Notes: generated by a model not told the origin, from the sequence alone. A stretch of DNA of 64,000 bases from Tenrec ecaudatus (GCF_050624435.1 NC_134535.1:124793731-124857730); one strand, 5' to 3'; shown: positions 11,371 through 24,639, numbered from the stretch's first letter. A program made the numbers and translations.

Positions 11371-11877
11371 GCTATTGTATTTAAGCCAGGTATTAGAGTC
11401 TCTAAGTTTGTCTAAATAGGTCTATACATTTTATCGGTTTCTGGACCATTGCTATAGATAGAATTATGTCTCCTTAAAATATCTACTACACGTCCTTACC
11501 CTCTATGCCTACGCCCGTGGTTATATTCCCATTTAGGAAAGGGTTCTCTTTGTGTTAAAGTGGCAGGATCAGGGTAGGGAACATCTGGAGTTGATCTTTT
11601 TCCAATGTAAAACATGAACAAGCTGGCGGAGCAGAGATGGAGGAAGAACAATCCCAAACCTTGTGACTATTACCAAGAACAAAAGCTCAAAAAGACAAGG
11701 ACCTTCCTCAGAGAAGGTCAAAAAGGGCCTTCCTCTCCAGCCAGCACCCTCAATTCAAACCTGTAGCTCCCTAAACTGTGAAAAAAATTAATTTCTGTTT
11801 GTTAAAGCCACCCACTTGTAGGATGCCTGTTATGACAGCACTAGATAACTAAGACAACCACGAACAAGGTCAAAAGG

Positions 11878-12045
11878 AAGCGTGGTGTGGTGGAGCAGTG
11901 GTTAAACACTTGACTACTTACCCAAAGGCTGGTAGTTCAAACCCACGTTCATTCTCTTCTATGAAGATGATCCCTTTGAAAGCCCTCACGAGATGGAGTA
12001 GAACGCCTTTCTGTCCTGTAGTGCCAATGAGGCAGGACTGACCTG
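11878..12045 (+). mobile_element. AfroSINE, diverged
   Basis: GTGGAGCAGTGGTTAAACAC, GGTAGTTCAAACCCACG, TGTCCTGTAGTGCCAATGAG. Confidence 0.65.
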
Positions 12046-12244
12046 CGGACAAAGGGGTTGAAGCAACTAAAAATATTATCCCAATAAAAAGATTATATCT
12101 ATATCTATCTATAGATATATAGAGAGAGGTAATCTAGAACACCAAGTGCAAAACATATCCCAAGTTCTATTACTAAAAATGGGTTACTAAAATGAGGGAA
12201 GAGATCTGTACCTTAGAATTAATGCAATATTCCATTATTATTTT

Positions 12245-12560
12245 AATTTAAAATTAATTTTCAAACTTATTTTATTGGAAGCTGATACAGATAGCATATC
12301 ATTTCACAGTACAACCATACAATGCAGTATCGAACAATTGCTGCCGCCACCACCAGTTACAAAACATTCTCTTCCTGCTTGAGCGCCTTGAGATCAGCTC
12401 CCCTTGACCCCCTCCCCCACTGTACCCCCAGGAACCCTTACGGTATTACTATTTTGAATGATTACTATTTTGTATGAGACATCCCTAACCCTTTTAGCCC
12501 TGTGTAACCCTATAATTTCCACAGCTTGTGTAATGAAGCCATCCAGCATGATCTTTGTTT
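12245..12560 (-). repeat. Dispersed retroposon, unclassified
   Basis: ACTTATTTTATTGGAAGCTG then ACAGATAGCATATCATTTC and GTTACAAAACATTCTCTTCC. It has the T-rich leading end of an antisense retroposon but is not family A. Confidence 0.4.
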
Positions 12561-13035
12561 GATCAACTAAATTAAACACTTCCTGCTAAGTTATTGCCAA
12601 TCACGCAAACATACATTCATCATCTAGTGTCAAGAGAACTGCCAAGGATGTTATTGGCAAAGCAGTCTCCAAAAACTCTATCTTCATCACAAAGCTGACA
12701 TAAACAAAAAGGCTTTTGATAAATTTTAAAAAGAACACGTAGTGGTAACTCAAGTCGATGACACAACACTTTCAGAACGGTTCGAAGGTTCCTGCACAGA
12801 TTCACCCCAGGGACAACGAAGAGCAGACGTTTTGGAGCATGCTCTGAGAATCTATCCAGGGAACACACAGGAGAGATGGGAGAAGCCGTGCCTGGCAGGA
12901 CAAAGGCAGACTGCCTGAAGTGAAATGAAAAAAGGATGGTAAAGCCAAGAAGACTGGCTACTCAAGAGCAAGTGCTGAATGCAAGTGGAGCCAAGAAATG
13001 ATTCCGAGATAATCTTGGTTGTGTGTGCATGTTGT

Positions 13036-13495
13036 TTTTTTTAATAAAAGAGATTTTTATATAAAAGAGCAATTGAACATTGAGAAAACATCCCAGCCCA
13101 GTCCAGATCAAGTCCATTAGTCTGATATTAGTCCATATGTCTGATACCAATCTATACATTCCTCTTCAGACTCACAATACACAAACAATGTTGTCAAATG
13201 CAGGACAATCACAGCCCGTGGATGGGAGGTGTTGTGGATCCAGTGGCGATATAAGCATTTCAGCCTTGGCAGGTGTCTCCACATGGCTCCTCGGGCTGAG
13301 GGTACTAGGGTAACTCCAAGTGCCTTATCAGCTAAAATGTCTTGCAGGGAGTGAACATGTGTCCCGCCTCCAGTGAGTTATTTATCTCCTTAGGGTCTCC
13401 AAATGAGGTCATCAAGCTGCAACCAGAGTGACAGACCAGATTCCACCCCTTCACTGGTAAGTCTCAAATTGACAACAAAGTATGTAACTACCACA
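13036..13495 (+). repeat. LTR-like repeat (family B), start altered
   Basis: GAGCAATTGAACATTGAGAA and ATCAAGTCCATTAGTCTGAT to TAACTACCACA. The usual first 40 bp are replaced by a T-rich stretch. Confidence 0.65.
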
Positions 13496-13499
13496 TATT

Positions 13500-14224
13500 G
13501 TAAAATGTTGCTCTAGATTTTGTTTTACTTCTTAAAATGAACAGTAACACTTCTATTTGAATTGAAAAATGACACCAGATTCTTAGTAACAGAAAGTAAC
13601 TCTGATTTGGCCCATGGACTTGACAATGAGGTCCAGCCTTCCAAAAGAGGTTCAAAATATTTTCCAGAATCTTTATTATAGCCTGGTTAAATAGAACCTC
13701 TGAAGTTCTAAATTGTAGTTAAAGCATGTGATAACACAAAGACATCTAAACAAAAACTCTTGAGTGATGAGGCAGATTAAAAGAAGGCTAAATGATCCCT
13801 GACCCCTGGGAGAGTCCAATCTACTGGATATTGTCCTTTATGATACCTTATGTCCTTTATGATTTGGTGTCATATTTCTAAAGGCCTTGAATGTGTGGGT
13901 GTGATGTGTGCATTTTTAGAATAAAACTGAAAATAGTACCCACATTTTCAACAACAGCAACAGAAAATCTTTCCTCTTACTTTTGAAAGTATGACTTACA
14001 AATTGAGCCCACAGTTGCCACATTTAAATTTGAAAGTGAATCAATAAGTTAACCGACTTCTCTTTTGTTTTCAGAATGGATCGATAAAGAAAGGACTGAT
14101 GTGTAAATGCACATGTTGCTACTATTATCAAATGAATGTGGAATGAATAATTCTGAAAAACAGCAAACGGGAATGAAAACAACAAGCTGTATTTGAATCG
14201 TGTACTTCTTCACCATGTTTTCTT
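13500..14224. other. No gene seen
   Basis: AT-rich DNA with no open frame of interest and no repeat I can name. Confidence 0.5.
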
Positions 14225-15130
14225 TCCTTCTTTGTCAGCCGAGCTAAAATTTTGTCAATTTTATTAATCTTTAGAAAATTATTTGTATGCTTTCAGTCTT
14301 TTAAAATGCACTCACTCTTGTTTTGTAAACTAAAACTTGATCTATCCTGGAGAAAGACATATATGCATTTGAATAGAAGCTATATTGTACTGCTTGGGGG
14401 TAGAGTGTCCCTATATGCCAATATATTGTTAAACCTCGTTCATTTATTCAGGTCTTCTGTTTCCTTGGTCGTTTTTTTTGTTTGTTTGTTTGTTATTTTT
14501 TCTTCTCTTTTTACTTGTTAATTTTCTTTCTTAACATTCTCTCCTGTATTGAAAGGACCCAGGGTATTTGTAGTTTTAGATTTGTATTGTTCAAGCCCCA
14601 GAGTATTTGTAGTTGTAGATTTATACACCAGGAAGTACAGTGAGCTTATGAATATACAAGAGATCCCTGATGAATGAATAGTTATGAATATGTATTGGGG
14701 CAGGATGATGATTCCTGGCCAGGTTTTTGGCTTGTTGGACCCATCAATTCTCAATGCTGTCCTAATGGGTCAAGTGACATCTTGCTGGCAACATTTTGTT
14801 CTTTGGCCAAAGTTCTTTTGTTCCAGGGTCAACTGAAATTGCTCTTTCTGCACATGTTTGTTGGGCATCTGGTTATAAGCCATACTTGCTTGCTGGAGGA
14901 AGGGGTTACAAAACAACCAAACAACAAACCCAGGTTATCTGAGGTGAAAGAGCATTATAGACTATATATGAGCTCAGTGTTCCAACATGTTGGGTCATTA
15001 TCTTTATTATTATTTTTTCATCAATTCTATCAGTGCTTGCTTTATATATTCAGGTACCCTGTGGTTGGGTGCGTGTATATCTACTACTATTAAATCTTTT
15101 TTGATTAATTCACCCATTAATTTCCATATA
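14225..15130 (-). mobile_element. LINE-1 fragment, minus strand
   Basis: Antisense LINE-1 ORF2-type sequence (for example TTGTCAATTTTATTAATCTT near 14254 and ATCAGTGCTTGCTTTATATA near 15030). There is no intact frame. It meets the plus-strand LINE-1 at about 15130 head to head. Confidence 0.6.
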
Positions 15131-17395
15131 ATGTCTCTCTTCATGAATAACCCAAATAAAAAATGAAACAGAAAACACTAAAACTGACCCCAATAGAAAT
15201 ATAGAGTTGTGATGGAATATTATGAACAATTGTATGGCAACAGACTGGATAACCTAGTTGAAATGTATGAAATCATAGACACACAAAAATTATGCAAGCT
15301 ACTCAAAAGGAAATAGAAATCTCAACAGACCCACACTGTGGTAGTTACAGAATCTGTTGTCTATTTGAGACGTATGAGTTAAAGGGTAGAGTCTAGCCTG
15401 TCAATCAAGTTGTAGCTTGATGACCTCATTTGGAGGCACTAAATCGATAAATAGCTCACTGGAGGCAGGACACAGGCTCACTCCCTGGGAGACACTGCAG
15501 CTGAGAAGACACGTGGAGCTACGCTAGACCCCTGAATTGGAGGAGCCACATGGAGACCCCTGCCAGTGCTGAAAGGCTTCCATTGCCATTGAATCCACAA
15601 GTCTTTCCACCCACTGGCCTGTGATCTTCCTGAATTTGGTGTCATTGAATGTTTTGTATGAGTTCAAAGAGGACTTTATAGATTGGTATTGGACCTATGG
15701 GCTGATATCAGACTTGTGGCCTTGATCTGGACTGGGCTGGGATGTTTTCTCAAAATTCAATTGCTCTTGTGGATAAAGCTCTTTCTTATACATATGTGAG
15801 TGTCTATGAATTTGTTTCTGTAGTCTACCCAGACTAACACAAACACCAAGTGAAGAGATCAAATCAATGCTCACAACCTTCCTAACAACAGCAAAAAGCC
15901 CTTGAGCAAGTGGTTTCACTGTGGAATCATCTCAAGCTATTAGAGAATTGATATCAATATTATTTAAATTTTCCCCTAAGATAGAGAAGGAAGCACTACC
16001 CTCCAGTTCATACTGTGAAGCAAACATAAGCCTATCCCAACCCCCCACCAAAAAAAAGATTACATAAAAAATAAAGACAGAAACAAAACTATAGATTACT
16101 ATATCTCATGAATATGTACAAAAAATCCTCAACAACAACAACAACAAAATCCCACCATGGAACACAATTCAATGACATGTTAAAAGAGGCATATATCATA
16201 ACCAAATGAGGCTCATTCCAGGAATGTAGAAATGATTTAATAATAGAAATTCAATCAATAGAACAAAGGGAGAGTGAGGAAGAAACATGATCATCTCAAT
16301 GGATGCAGACAAAAAAATATCTGATAAAATCCAATACCCTTTCTTGATGAAAATGCTAAAGAAGATTGGAATTGAAGGGAAATTGGTCAACATGATTCAG
16401 GGCATGTGTAAAAAGCCAACTGTCAACATTACACTTAATGGAGAAAGGCTGGAACTTTTCCTTTTGAAATCAGGAATAAGAAAAGGGTGCCCATCTGACC
16501 ACTTCTATTTAAATTTTATTAAAAGACCTAGCCAAAACAAAAAGACAAGAAAAAGAAACAAAAGTTTCTAAATTAAAAAAAAAATGTAAAATTGTCTCTA
16601 TATTCAGATGATATGTACATAGAAAATTCCACACAAAAAAGTCCCAAAGAGTCCATAAGGAAATGTCCAGGGTAAATAGAGGAATTTAGCAAAGTTGAAG
16701 GGTAAAAGGGCAGCAATCAAAAGAGAAATCTGAAAAGGAAATTAGAGAAACATTTCCATTGGAACAACATCTACAAGAAATATACCAAGGAATAAATCTA
16801 ACCAGAGACACGAAGGGCTTATATAATGAAAACTATAAAAATGCTGATGAAGGAGACTAAAGAAGTCTTAACTAAATGGAAAATAGTTCAATGTTCCTTA
16901 AATGGGAGACTTAATATTGTTAAACTTTCAATATTATGGAAAGAGATTTACAGATACAACATAATCCCAATAAAAATTCCAATAGCCTTCTTTTCAGAAA
17001 TAGAAAAAACATTTCTCAACTTTATGTGGAATGCCAAAGTCCTGAAGTAGCTAAATAACGCAGAAAGAGAAGTACAAAGTAGTAGGACTCCTATTTCCTG
17101 ATTTAAAAAAAATAATGCCCTACAACTACAGTAATCAAAAGAGTCTAGCACTGGTATAATACTACACATATAGCCTAATAGAATAGAGTTGACAGTTCAT
17201 AAATAAATCCAAATATCTCAGGCCAACTGGTTATTTTGACAAGGATGTTATGTGCATTCAATGGAAAAAGAGAGTCTCTTCAGTTAAGGATGCTGGGTAA
17301 ATTGAATTTCCACATAGAAAAACAAAAAATGAAGCATTCATATGTCATTCCATAAACAAAACAAATTTAAAATTAAGAATCTAATTGTGCAAACT
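15131..17395 (+). mobile_element. LINE-1 ORF2 fragment, interrupted
   Basis: Plus-strand frames encode parts of LINE-1 ORF2: NRLDNLVEMYEIID near 15240, then reverse transcriptase pieces MIISMDADKK, IGIEGKLVNMIQG and LKSGIRKGCPSD at 16287-16500, then [20 protein letters not shown] near 16880. An LTR-like repeat (15337-15841) and several stops break it. Family A begins at about 17395. Confidence 0.85.
15337..15841 (-). repeat. LTR-like repeat (family B), complete, inside LINE-1
   Basis: Ends TGTGGTAGTTAC and AGACTAACACA are both present. Flanking CACAC / AACAC could be a 5 bp duplication. It interrupts a LINE-1 ORF2. Confidence 0.75.
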
Positions 17396-19660
17396 CAACC
17401 ATAAAAATCTTAAAACGGGAACCAGTGGAGAGGTCTGGGGGGCCAGCCCCAATCCCAACTACTAAGTGGACATCTGCCCCTCCCCCAGAAGAATTTATTT
17501 CAAAGGATGGCATTGAATCTGCAGCTGCAGGACAGGGACATATCTGATCGGAGCACATGCACACGGAAGCAGATGAAGGGGAAGGAGGAGAGACTGGAGC
17601 ACACCGTGGCCCACCAGGCCATGAGGACGATGTTCCCAATTAGAGAAGCCAATCTACAGAGGACCACATGGCCGGCCCCACTATGAGACATGACACCCCT
17701 CACTCACCCATACCCTATGGGGACAACACCGGAGACACACAGTGTGGGAATTGCACCCTATCTGATCCCACCACACTGAGGCAAAACACTAAGGGGGGTG
17801 CCACAGAACAGCAAAGGAATGGAGTGACAAGGTCCCCAGTGAATGCTGAAAGTGTACTTTGGGGTCAGGGTGTGGTACCCCAACAGACTGGACTGGAAAA
17901 CACTCCTAAGGCCAACAAATGATCCTTGAACTGACTACAAGCTTTTCTTTCTTGTGTTATGATTTTTTTGTCATTGGTTTGTTGTTGTTGTTGTTGTTGT
18001 TTTGCTGTATAATGTTGTTTGGCTTTGTGCATGGTATTATCTCTGCAGGTCTTGTTTTTATGTCTTGTTTTTGTGCATGGTATTATCTCCGCAGGTCTGT
18101 CTAAATAAGATAGGCTGGATGAACAATCTGGAGGAGAAAACAATGGAACCGACAGTTCCAGGGGGACATGGGAGAGGGGGAAATGGGGGCAAAGGAAGTG
18201 GTGTTAACAAACCCAGGGACAAGGGAACAAGCGATCCAAATCGGTAGTGAGGAGGGTGTGGGAGGCCTGGTAGGGCATGATCAAGGGTCATGTAACGAAG
18301 AGGAACTGCTGAAACCCTGGTGGGGACTGAGCATGAAAGTGGGACAGGAGGAAAGTCAAAGGAAATAGAAGAAAGAGCTGGGAGGCAAAGGGCATTTATA
18401 GAGGTCTAGATAAAGACATGTACATATATAAATATATTTATATATTGGATGGAGAAATAGATTTTTGTGCATATATTTATAGGTTTAGTATTAAGGTAGC
18501 AGAAGGACAATGGGCCTCCACTCAAGTACTCCCTCAATGCAAGAATACTTTCTTCTATTCAATTGACATTCTATGATGCTCACCTTCCTGACACAACCAC
18601 TGAAGACAAAGCGGGTGAATAAGCAAATGTGAAGAAAGCTGATGGTGCCAGCTATCAAAGGAGATAGCATCTGGGGTCTTAAAGGCTTGAAGGTAAACAA
18701 GCGGCCATCTAGCTCAGAAGCCACAAAGCCCACATGGAAGAAGCACACCAGCCTGTGTGATCATGAGGTGGTGAAGGGATCCGTTATCAGGCATCAATGA
18801 ACAAAAAAATCATATCATTGTGTGCTCACCTCCCTAATATGATCGCTGAAGACAAATGGGTGCATAGGCAAATGTGGTGAAGAATGCTGATGGTGCCTGG
18901 CTATCAGAAGATATCACATCTGGGGTCTTAAAGACTTGAAGGTAAACAAGCAGCCATCTAGCTCAGAAGCAACAAAGCCCACATGGAAGGACACCAACCT
19001 GTCTGACCATGAGGTGTTAAGGGATCAGGTATCAGGCATCATCAGAACAAAAAATCTTACCATAGTGATGGGGGGGGAAGTGCAGAGTGGAGACCCAAAG
19101 CCCATTTGCAGGCCACTGGATACCCCCTTATAGAAGGGTCTCATGGAGGAGAGATGAGCTCTAGTTCCTAAATGCCCCGCCCCCCCGCTCCCCCACTATC
19201 ATGATCCCAATTCTACCTTGCAAGTCTGGCTGGACCTGAGGATGTACACTGGTACAGATAGGAACTGGAAACACAGGGAATCCAGGGCAGATGATCTCTT
19301 CAGGACCAGTGGTGTGAGTGGCAATACTAGGAGGGTAGAGAGAGGGTGAGTTGGAAAGGGGAACCGATTAGAAAGATCTACATGTGACCTCCTCCCTGGG
19401 GGACGGACAACAGAAAAGTGGGTGAAGGGAGAGGTCAAACAAGGCAGATATGACAAAGTAATAATTTATAAATTATCAAGGGTTCATGAGTGAGGGGGAG
19501 GGGGAAGGGAAGGGGAAAAGTGAGGGCCTGATGCCAGGGGCTTAAGTGGAGAGCAGATGTTTTAAGAATGATGAGGGCAATAAATGTACAAATGAGCTTT
19601 ACACAATTGATATATGTGTGGACTGTGATAAGAGTTATATGAGCCCCTAAGGAGCTCTTA
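17396..19660 (+). mobile_element. Family A retroposon, longest plus-strand copy
   Basis: About 2.26 kb, from GTCTGGGGGGCCAGCCCCAA to GAGCCCCTAAGG. It contains CACTATGAGACATGACACCC (17690), a T/G-rich tract (17980), and two consecutive copies of a roughly 280 bp unit (18550-18990). Its frames are short and broken, so it appears non-coding. It was inserted at the end of a LINE-1. Confidence 0.85.
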
Positions 19661-19769
19661 TCAAGGTTAACTTTTATTTAGCTTTTTAATTTTTTATTTT
19701 GCTTAGCTTTTAATAATGAATTGTCTGACATAATATGTATTTTTTTTATAATATGTATTTTTTAAAAGC

Positions 19770-20802
19770 ACAATTTAAAGAGGTCTAAGTATAGGCATGT
19801 ATATATGTAAATATATTTATATATGATTATGGGGAAATAGAACCATGTACATATATTTTTAGGTTTAGTATTAAGGTAGCAGATAGACATTGGACTTCTA
19901 CTCAAGTACTCCCTCAACGCAAGAACACTTTGTTATAATGATCCAGCATTCTGTGATTCTCACCTTCCTGACATGCTCACTGAAGACAAAATGGGTGCAT
20001 AAGCAAATATGGTGACAAAAGCTGATGGTGCCTGGTAATCAAAAAATATAGCATCTGAGGTCTTAAAGGCTTGAAGATAAACAATGGGCCATCTAGCTGA
20101 GAATCAACAAGGCCCACATGGAAGAAGTACACCAGCCTGTGTGATGAAGAGGTGTCAATAAGGTCAGGTATCAGGCATCAAAGACCCAGAACAAAAAAGC
20201 ATATCACTTTGAATGAGGGCAAGTGTGGAGTAGAGACCCAAAGCCCATCTATAGGCAAATGGACATCCCCTTACAGAATGGTCACAAGGAAGAGATGAGT
20301 CAGTCAGGGTGTAGTATAGCACTGATGAAACATACAACTATCCTCTAGTTCTTTAATGCCTCCCCCCCACCACATCATGACCCCAATTCTACCTTACAAA
20401 TCTGACTAGACCAGAGCATATACACGGGTACAGATAAGAGCTGGAAACACAGGGAACCGAGGACAGGTAAACCCCTCAGGACCAATATGGAAAGTAAGGG
20501 GCAACCAATCACAATGATCTAACTATAGCCCCTTCTCAGGGGGTTGGGCAGCAGGTAAGTAGGTAAAGGGAGTCATCAGTCAGTATAAGACATGAAAAAA
20601 AATAATTTATAAATTATCAAGGGTTCATGAAGGTGGGAAGGTGGAGGAAGGGGGAAAATTAGGACCTAATACCAAAGTCTCAAGTAGAAAGAAAATATTT
20701 TGAAAATGATGATGGCAGCAAATGTACAAATGTGCTTGACACAATGGATGTATGTATGGATTGTGATAAAAATTATACAAGCCCCCAATAGAATCATTAT
20801 AT

Positions 20803-20867
<65 letters not shown>

Positions 20868-20935
20868 GCTGGTCACAATGGATGGATGGATGGATGGTGA
20901 TAAGAGATGTATGAGCCCCCAAATAAATGATTTCC
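19770..20935 (+). mobile_element. Family A retroposon with microsatellite in its tail
   Basis: Runs from TATAGGCATGTATATATG to GCCCCCAATAGAATC. A (TAGA)n run follows at 20803-20867, then a second family A end (GTATGAGCCCCCAAATAAAT) at 20869-20935. Confidence 0.85.
20803..20867. repeat. (TAGA)n microsatellite
   Basis: About sixteen perfect TAGA units at a family A tail, followed by a short GGAT run. Confidence 0.97.
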
Positions 20936-20939
20936 CCAA

Positions 20940-21535
20940 AAAATGAAGAAAAGGTTCTAAAACTGATTGTAAATGAGAATTGTACAACTCTTCTTGATGT
21001 GATTGAATTATTGAATTGTATGATATGCAAATTACATGCCAATAAAACTTTTGAACAAACAAAAAAACTAAAAGGAGAATTATCATGTGACCCAGCAACT
21101 TCACTCCTTGGTATATGACCCAAAGACCTGGAAGCAGGGACTCACAGAAACACTTTTACACAAATGTTCATTGTGCTATTATTCACAATAGCCAGTAGGT
21201 AAAAACAACCTAAATGCCCATCAACAGATGAATGAGTAAATGTGGTAAGAAAAATGAAATCTTTATACATGCTATCAACAGATAGGGCTGGAAAACCTTA
21301 TATTGAGTGAGATACATCGATCACAAAAGGACAAATATTCTATGACTATGTTTATAAAATAGAGAAGAAGAGGAAAATCTTAGAGAACAGGGTTTATTAG
21401 TAGTTACCAGAGCAGGAGGAAGGGAAAGAGGGAGGGGAGAGGTAAATTAATAATGATGGAAAAATGTTATCATTTAAGGTTAGTGCTACAAAGCTAATCA
21501 TTGTGATTGCTGTCAATAAACGGTACACCTGTAAA
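20940..21535 (+). mobile_element. LINE-1 3' ends, two in a row
   Basis: At 20940-21060 is a tail with CTTCTTGATGTGATTGAATT and CCAATAAAACTT. From 21065 is a second LINE-1 3' UTR (GTGACCCAGCAACTTCACTC, ATTCACAATAGCCAG). Confidence 0.65.
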
Positions 21536-21874
21536 GAGTTAAATTAGTAAACGTAGTAAATGTTGTATGGTAGATAGATTTACAGCAATGACAGGAGGAA
21601 AAAACAGTGGACTTGCCGAAATTGCTGATGTACAAATACCTCATGGGATGTGGTTTCCTGGTTTGGAGGTTTGGGGCCATAGCTTCAGGGAACATCCCAG
21701 TTTGTTGACCTAAGAATATGTTTGTACTTCTATTTTACCTTCTAATTTGTTGGGTAATGCCTGAGGTTTTAAAATCTTGCAAGCAGCCCTTTAAGGTACA
21801 ACTGCTGTCTCTGCACCTCCAGCAACAGAAGAGCTGGGAACAGGAGGCCAAGGGATGAATGACTGATGACTTTC

Positions 21875-24127
21875 ATGAATAGCCTGGGGCAACCACACCT
21901 ACATGCTCAAAGAGATGTCCTTGCTCTTCAACACTTTAAAGAGGTCACGTAAGCAAAATTGCCTGATGTCACTTGATTTCATAACTGCTGCTTCCATGAG
22001 CATTGTGTATCTAAGCAAAATGAAATCCTTAACAATTTCAATCTTTTCTTCATTTATCATGATGTGATCTATTGGTTCTGTTGTGAGGATTTTTCCCCCA
22101 CACCATTGAGGCAATTTACTGAAGGTTGCTGTCTTTGATTTTCATCAACAAGTGCTTCATGTCCTTCCTTTCAGCAAAGTTGTGTCCTCTGCACATTACT
22201 ATTAATATGCTATAATTCTGTATATTACTATTAATAACTAAGGTTATTAACTAGTCTTCCTTCAATCTTGATGCTGAGTTCTTTTTCATATAGTCCAAGT
22301 TTTCAGAGTTTTTTCAGCATACAGATTGAATAAACATGGTGAAAGGATTCAACTCTGATGCACGTGTTTCTTGATTTTGGAAACACATAGCACCGACCCT
22401 TGTTTTGTTCAAACGATGAGGCATCTTTCTCTATGTACAGGTTATACATGAACACAGTTAAGTGTTCTGGAATTCCCATTCTTCTCAGAGCTATCCATAG
22501 TAGGTTGTGATTCACACAGTCAAATGGATGGATAGTCAAAAAACACAAATAAAAATCTTTCTGGTCTCCTCTGCTTTCAGCCAAGATCCATCTGACATCA
22601 GCAATAATAACGTTCATTCCATGCCCTCGTCTGAATCTGGCTTGAAGTTCTGGCAGCTTCCTGTCAGTACACTGTTGCATATGATTTGTGAATTCTCTTC
22701 AGCAAAATTTTACTTCCATGTGATATTAATTATATTATTTGATAATTTCCACATTTTGTTGGGTCACCTATGTTTGGAATGTGCATAAAAATGGTTCTCT
22801 TCCAGTCCGTTGGCCTGGTAGCTGTCTTCTAAATTTCTTGGCATAGAAGAGTGAGTATTTAGCATTTGGGGTGTAAAGGCTTGAAGGTAAACAAGCAGCC
22901 ATCTAGCTAAGAAGGAACAAAGCCCACATGGAAGAAGCATACCAGCCTATGTGATCACGAGGTGTCAAGGGGATCAGTTATCAGGCATCAAAGAACAAAA
23001 AATCATATCATTGTGTGCTCACCTCCCTGATATGATCACTGAAGAAAAAGTAGGTACATAAGTGAAGAGAGGTGATGGTGCCTGGCTATCAAAAGATATA
23101 GCATCTGGGGTGTTAAAGGCTTGAAGGTAAACAAGGGGCCCTCTAGCTCAGAAGCAACAAAGCCCACATGGAGAAGCACACCAGCCTGTGTGATCACAAG
23201 GTATTGAAGGGATCAGGTATCAGGAATCATCAGAACAAAAAAATTTTAACATTGTGAATGAGGGGTAGTGCGGAGTTGGAACCCAAATCCCATCTGTAGG
23301 CAACTGGACATCCCCTTACAGAAGAGTCGCGGGAAAGATTGGAGTCAGTTAGGGTGCAGTGTAGCAATGATGAAACATATAACTTTCCTCTAGTTCCTAA
23401 ATGCTTCCTCCCCACCCCACCTATCATGATGCCAATTCTACCTTACTAATCTGGCTAGACCAGGGGATCTACACTGGTACAGATAGGAAATGGAAACACA
23501 GAGAATCCAGGACAGATGAACCCCTCAGGGACAGTGGTGTGAATGGCTATACCGGGAAGGTGGAGAGAGGGTGGCATGCAAAGGGGGAATGATTACAAGG
23601 ACCTACATATAACTTTCTCTCGGGGGGATGGACAACAGAAAAGTGGGTGAAAGGAGACGGTGGACAGTGTAAGATATGACAAAATAATAATAATTGATAA
23701 ATCATCAAGGGTTCGTGAGGGAGGGGGAAGGGAAAAAATGAGCTGATACCAAGGGCTCAAGTAGAAAGCAAAATTTTGAGAATGATGATGGCAACAAATG
23801 TACAAATATGCTTGACACATGGATGGGTGGATGTATTGTGATAAGAGTTGTATGAACCCCCCAATAAAATGACTTTCAAAAAAAAAGATGAAAGCCTTAG
23901 AAACATCCCTCCGGCCCCTCCCCCCCCAAAAAAAGAAGAAGAGTGAGTGTTTCCAGTACTTTATCAGCTTGTTGAAAGATTTCTATTGGTAACCCATCAA
24001 CTCATGAAGCCTTTTCTCACCAATGACTGAAGCAGAGTTTGGATAGTCTTGAGACTGAATCTGTTATGAAACTAATTACATCCACAGTTCTAATTTCTTT
24101 TGTTTTCTACAGCTGGTTGAAGAACTC
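21875..24127 (-). mobile_element. RTE/BovB LINE fragment, split by family A
   Basis: Minus-strand sequence encodes a decayed RTE reverse transcriptase: ELQARFRRGHG, LRRMGIPEHL and FDCVNHNLLW at about 22680-22480, then a downstream part to 21880. A family A copy (22857-23936, with a 12 bp duplication) splits it, and the RTE resumes at 23949. Stops and frameshifts are present. Confidence 0.85.
22857..23936 (+). mobile_element. Family A retroposon inside RTE
   Basis: Exact 12 bp duplication AGAAGAGTGAGT at 22845-22856 and 23937-23948. It contains the internal unit (AAGGCTTGAAGGTAAACAAG) twice, at 22877 and 23117. Confidence 0.92.
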
Positions 24128-24612
24128 TGTGTTAGTCTGGGTGCTTTAGAGAAACAAATCCACAGAAACTCATGTGTAAGAGGGAGTTTTACATAAAGGT
24201 TAAGTGCACATCAAGAAAACATCCCAACCCAGTGCTGCCCAAGCCCACAAGTCTAACATTAATCCGTATGTCCAACACCAATCCACAAAGTCCTCCTCCG
24301 TCTCACGAAACACACACAATGATGCCGACTGCAGAAGAAAAGCTGAGACAGTGAATGTATAAGCATCTCAGCGCTGACAGGAGTCTCCACAAGGTTGCAC
24401 CCAGGGCTGCATCGGGGTAAGTCCATGTGGCTTCTCCTTGGAGTTGTCTTTCAGGAAGTGAGCCTTGCCAGCTAAAGCAGGAAACTGGCTAAGGCAGCTG
24501 CACCCTGGTCTGACCATCAGAAAGCAAGAGACCCAAGAATAGAAAGGCGAGCCTCACTGAGCCATTTATCTCACATGTGTTTATTGGCCAGGTTGGCACA
24601 ATAAACTATCTC
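24128..24612 (+). repeat. LTR-like repeat (family B)
   Basis: Starts TGTGTTAGTCTGGGTGCTT and ends near GGCACAATAAACTATCTCA; a clearly different subtype from the 13036 copy. Confidence 0.7.
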
Positions 24613-24639
24613 AAATCTTTTCCAAAAAATAGACTTAGG

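Noticed and set aside
12620-12868. 82-codon minus-strand frame with several Cys (MCSLDRFSEHAPKR...)
   Set aside because: No family recognised, the plus strand of the same region also looks transposon-like, and there is no splice or start support.
17668-18368. Several overlapping frames of 60-90 codons on both strands
   Set aside because: They lie inside a family A copy, change frame between copies, and have no conserved protein features.
20797-21123. Frames with poly(YLSI) repeats
   Set aside because: Translation of the (TAGA)n microsatellite.
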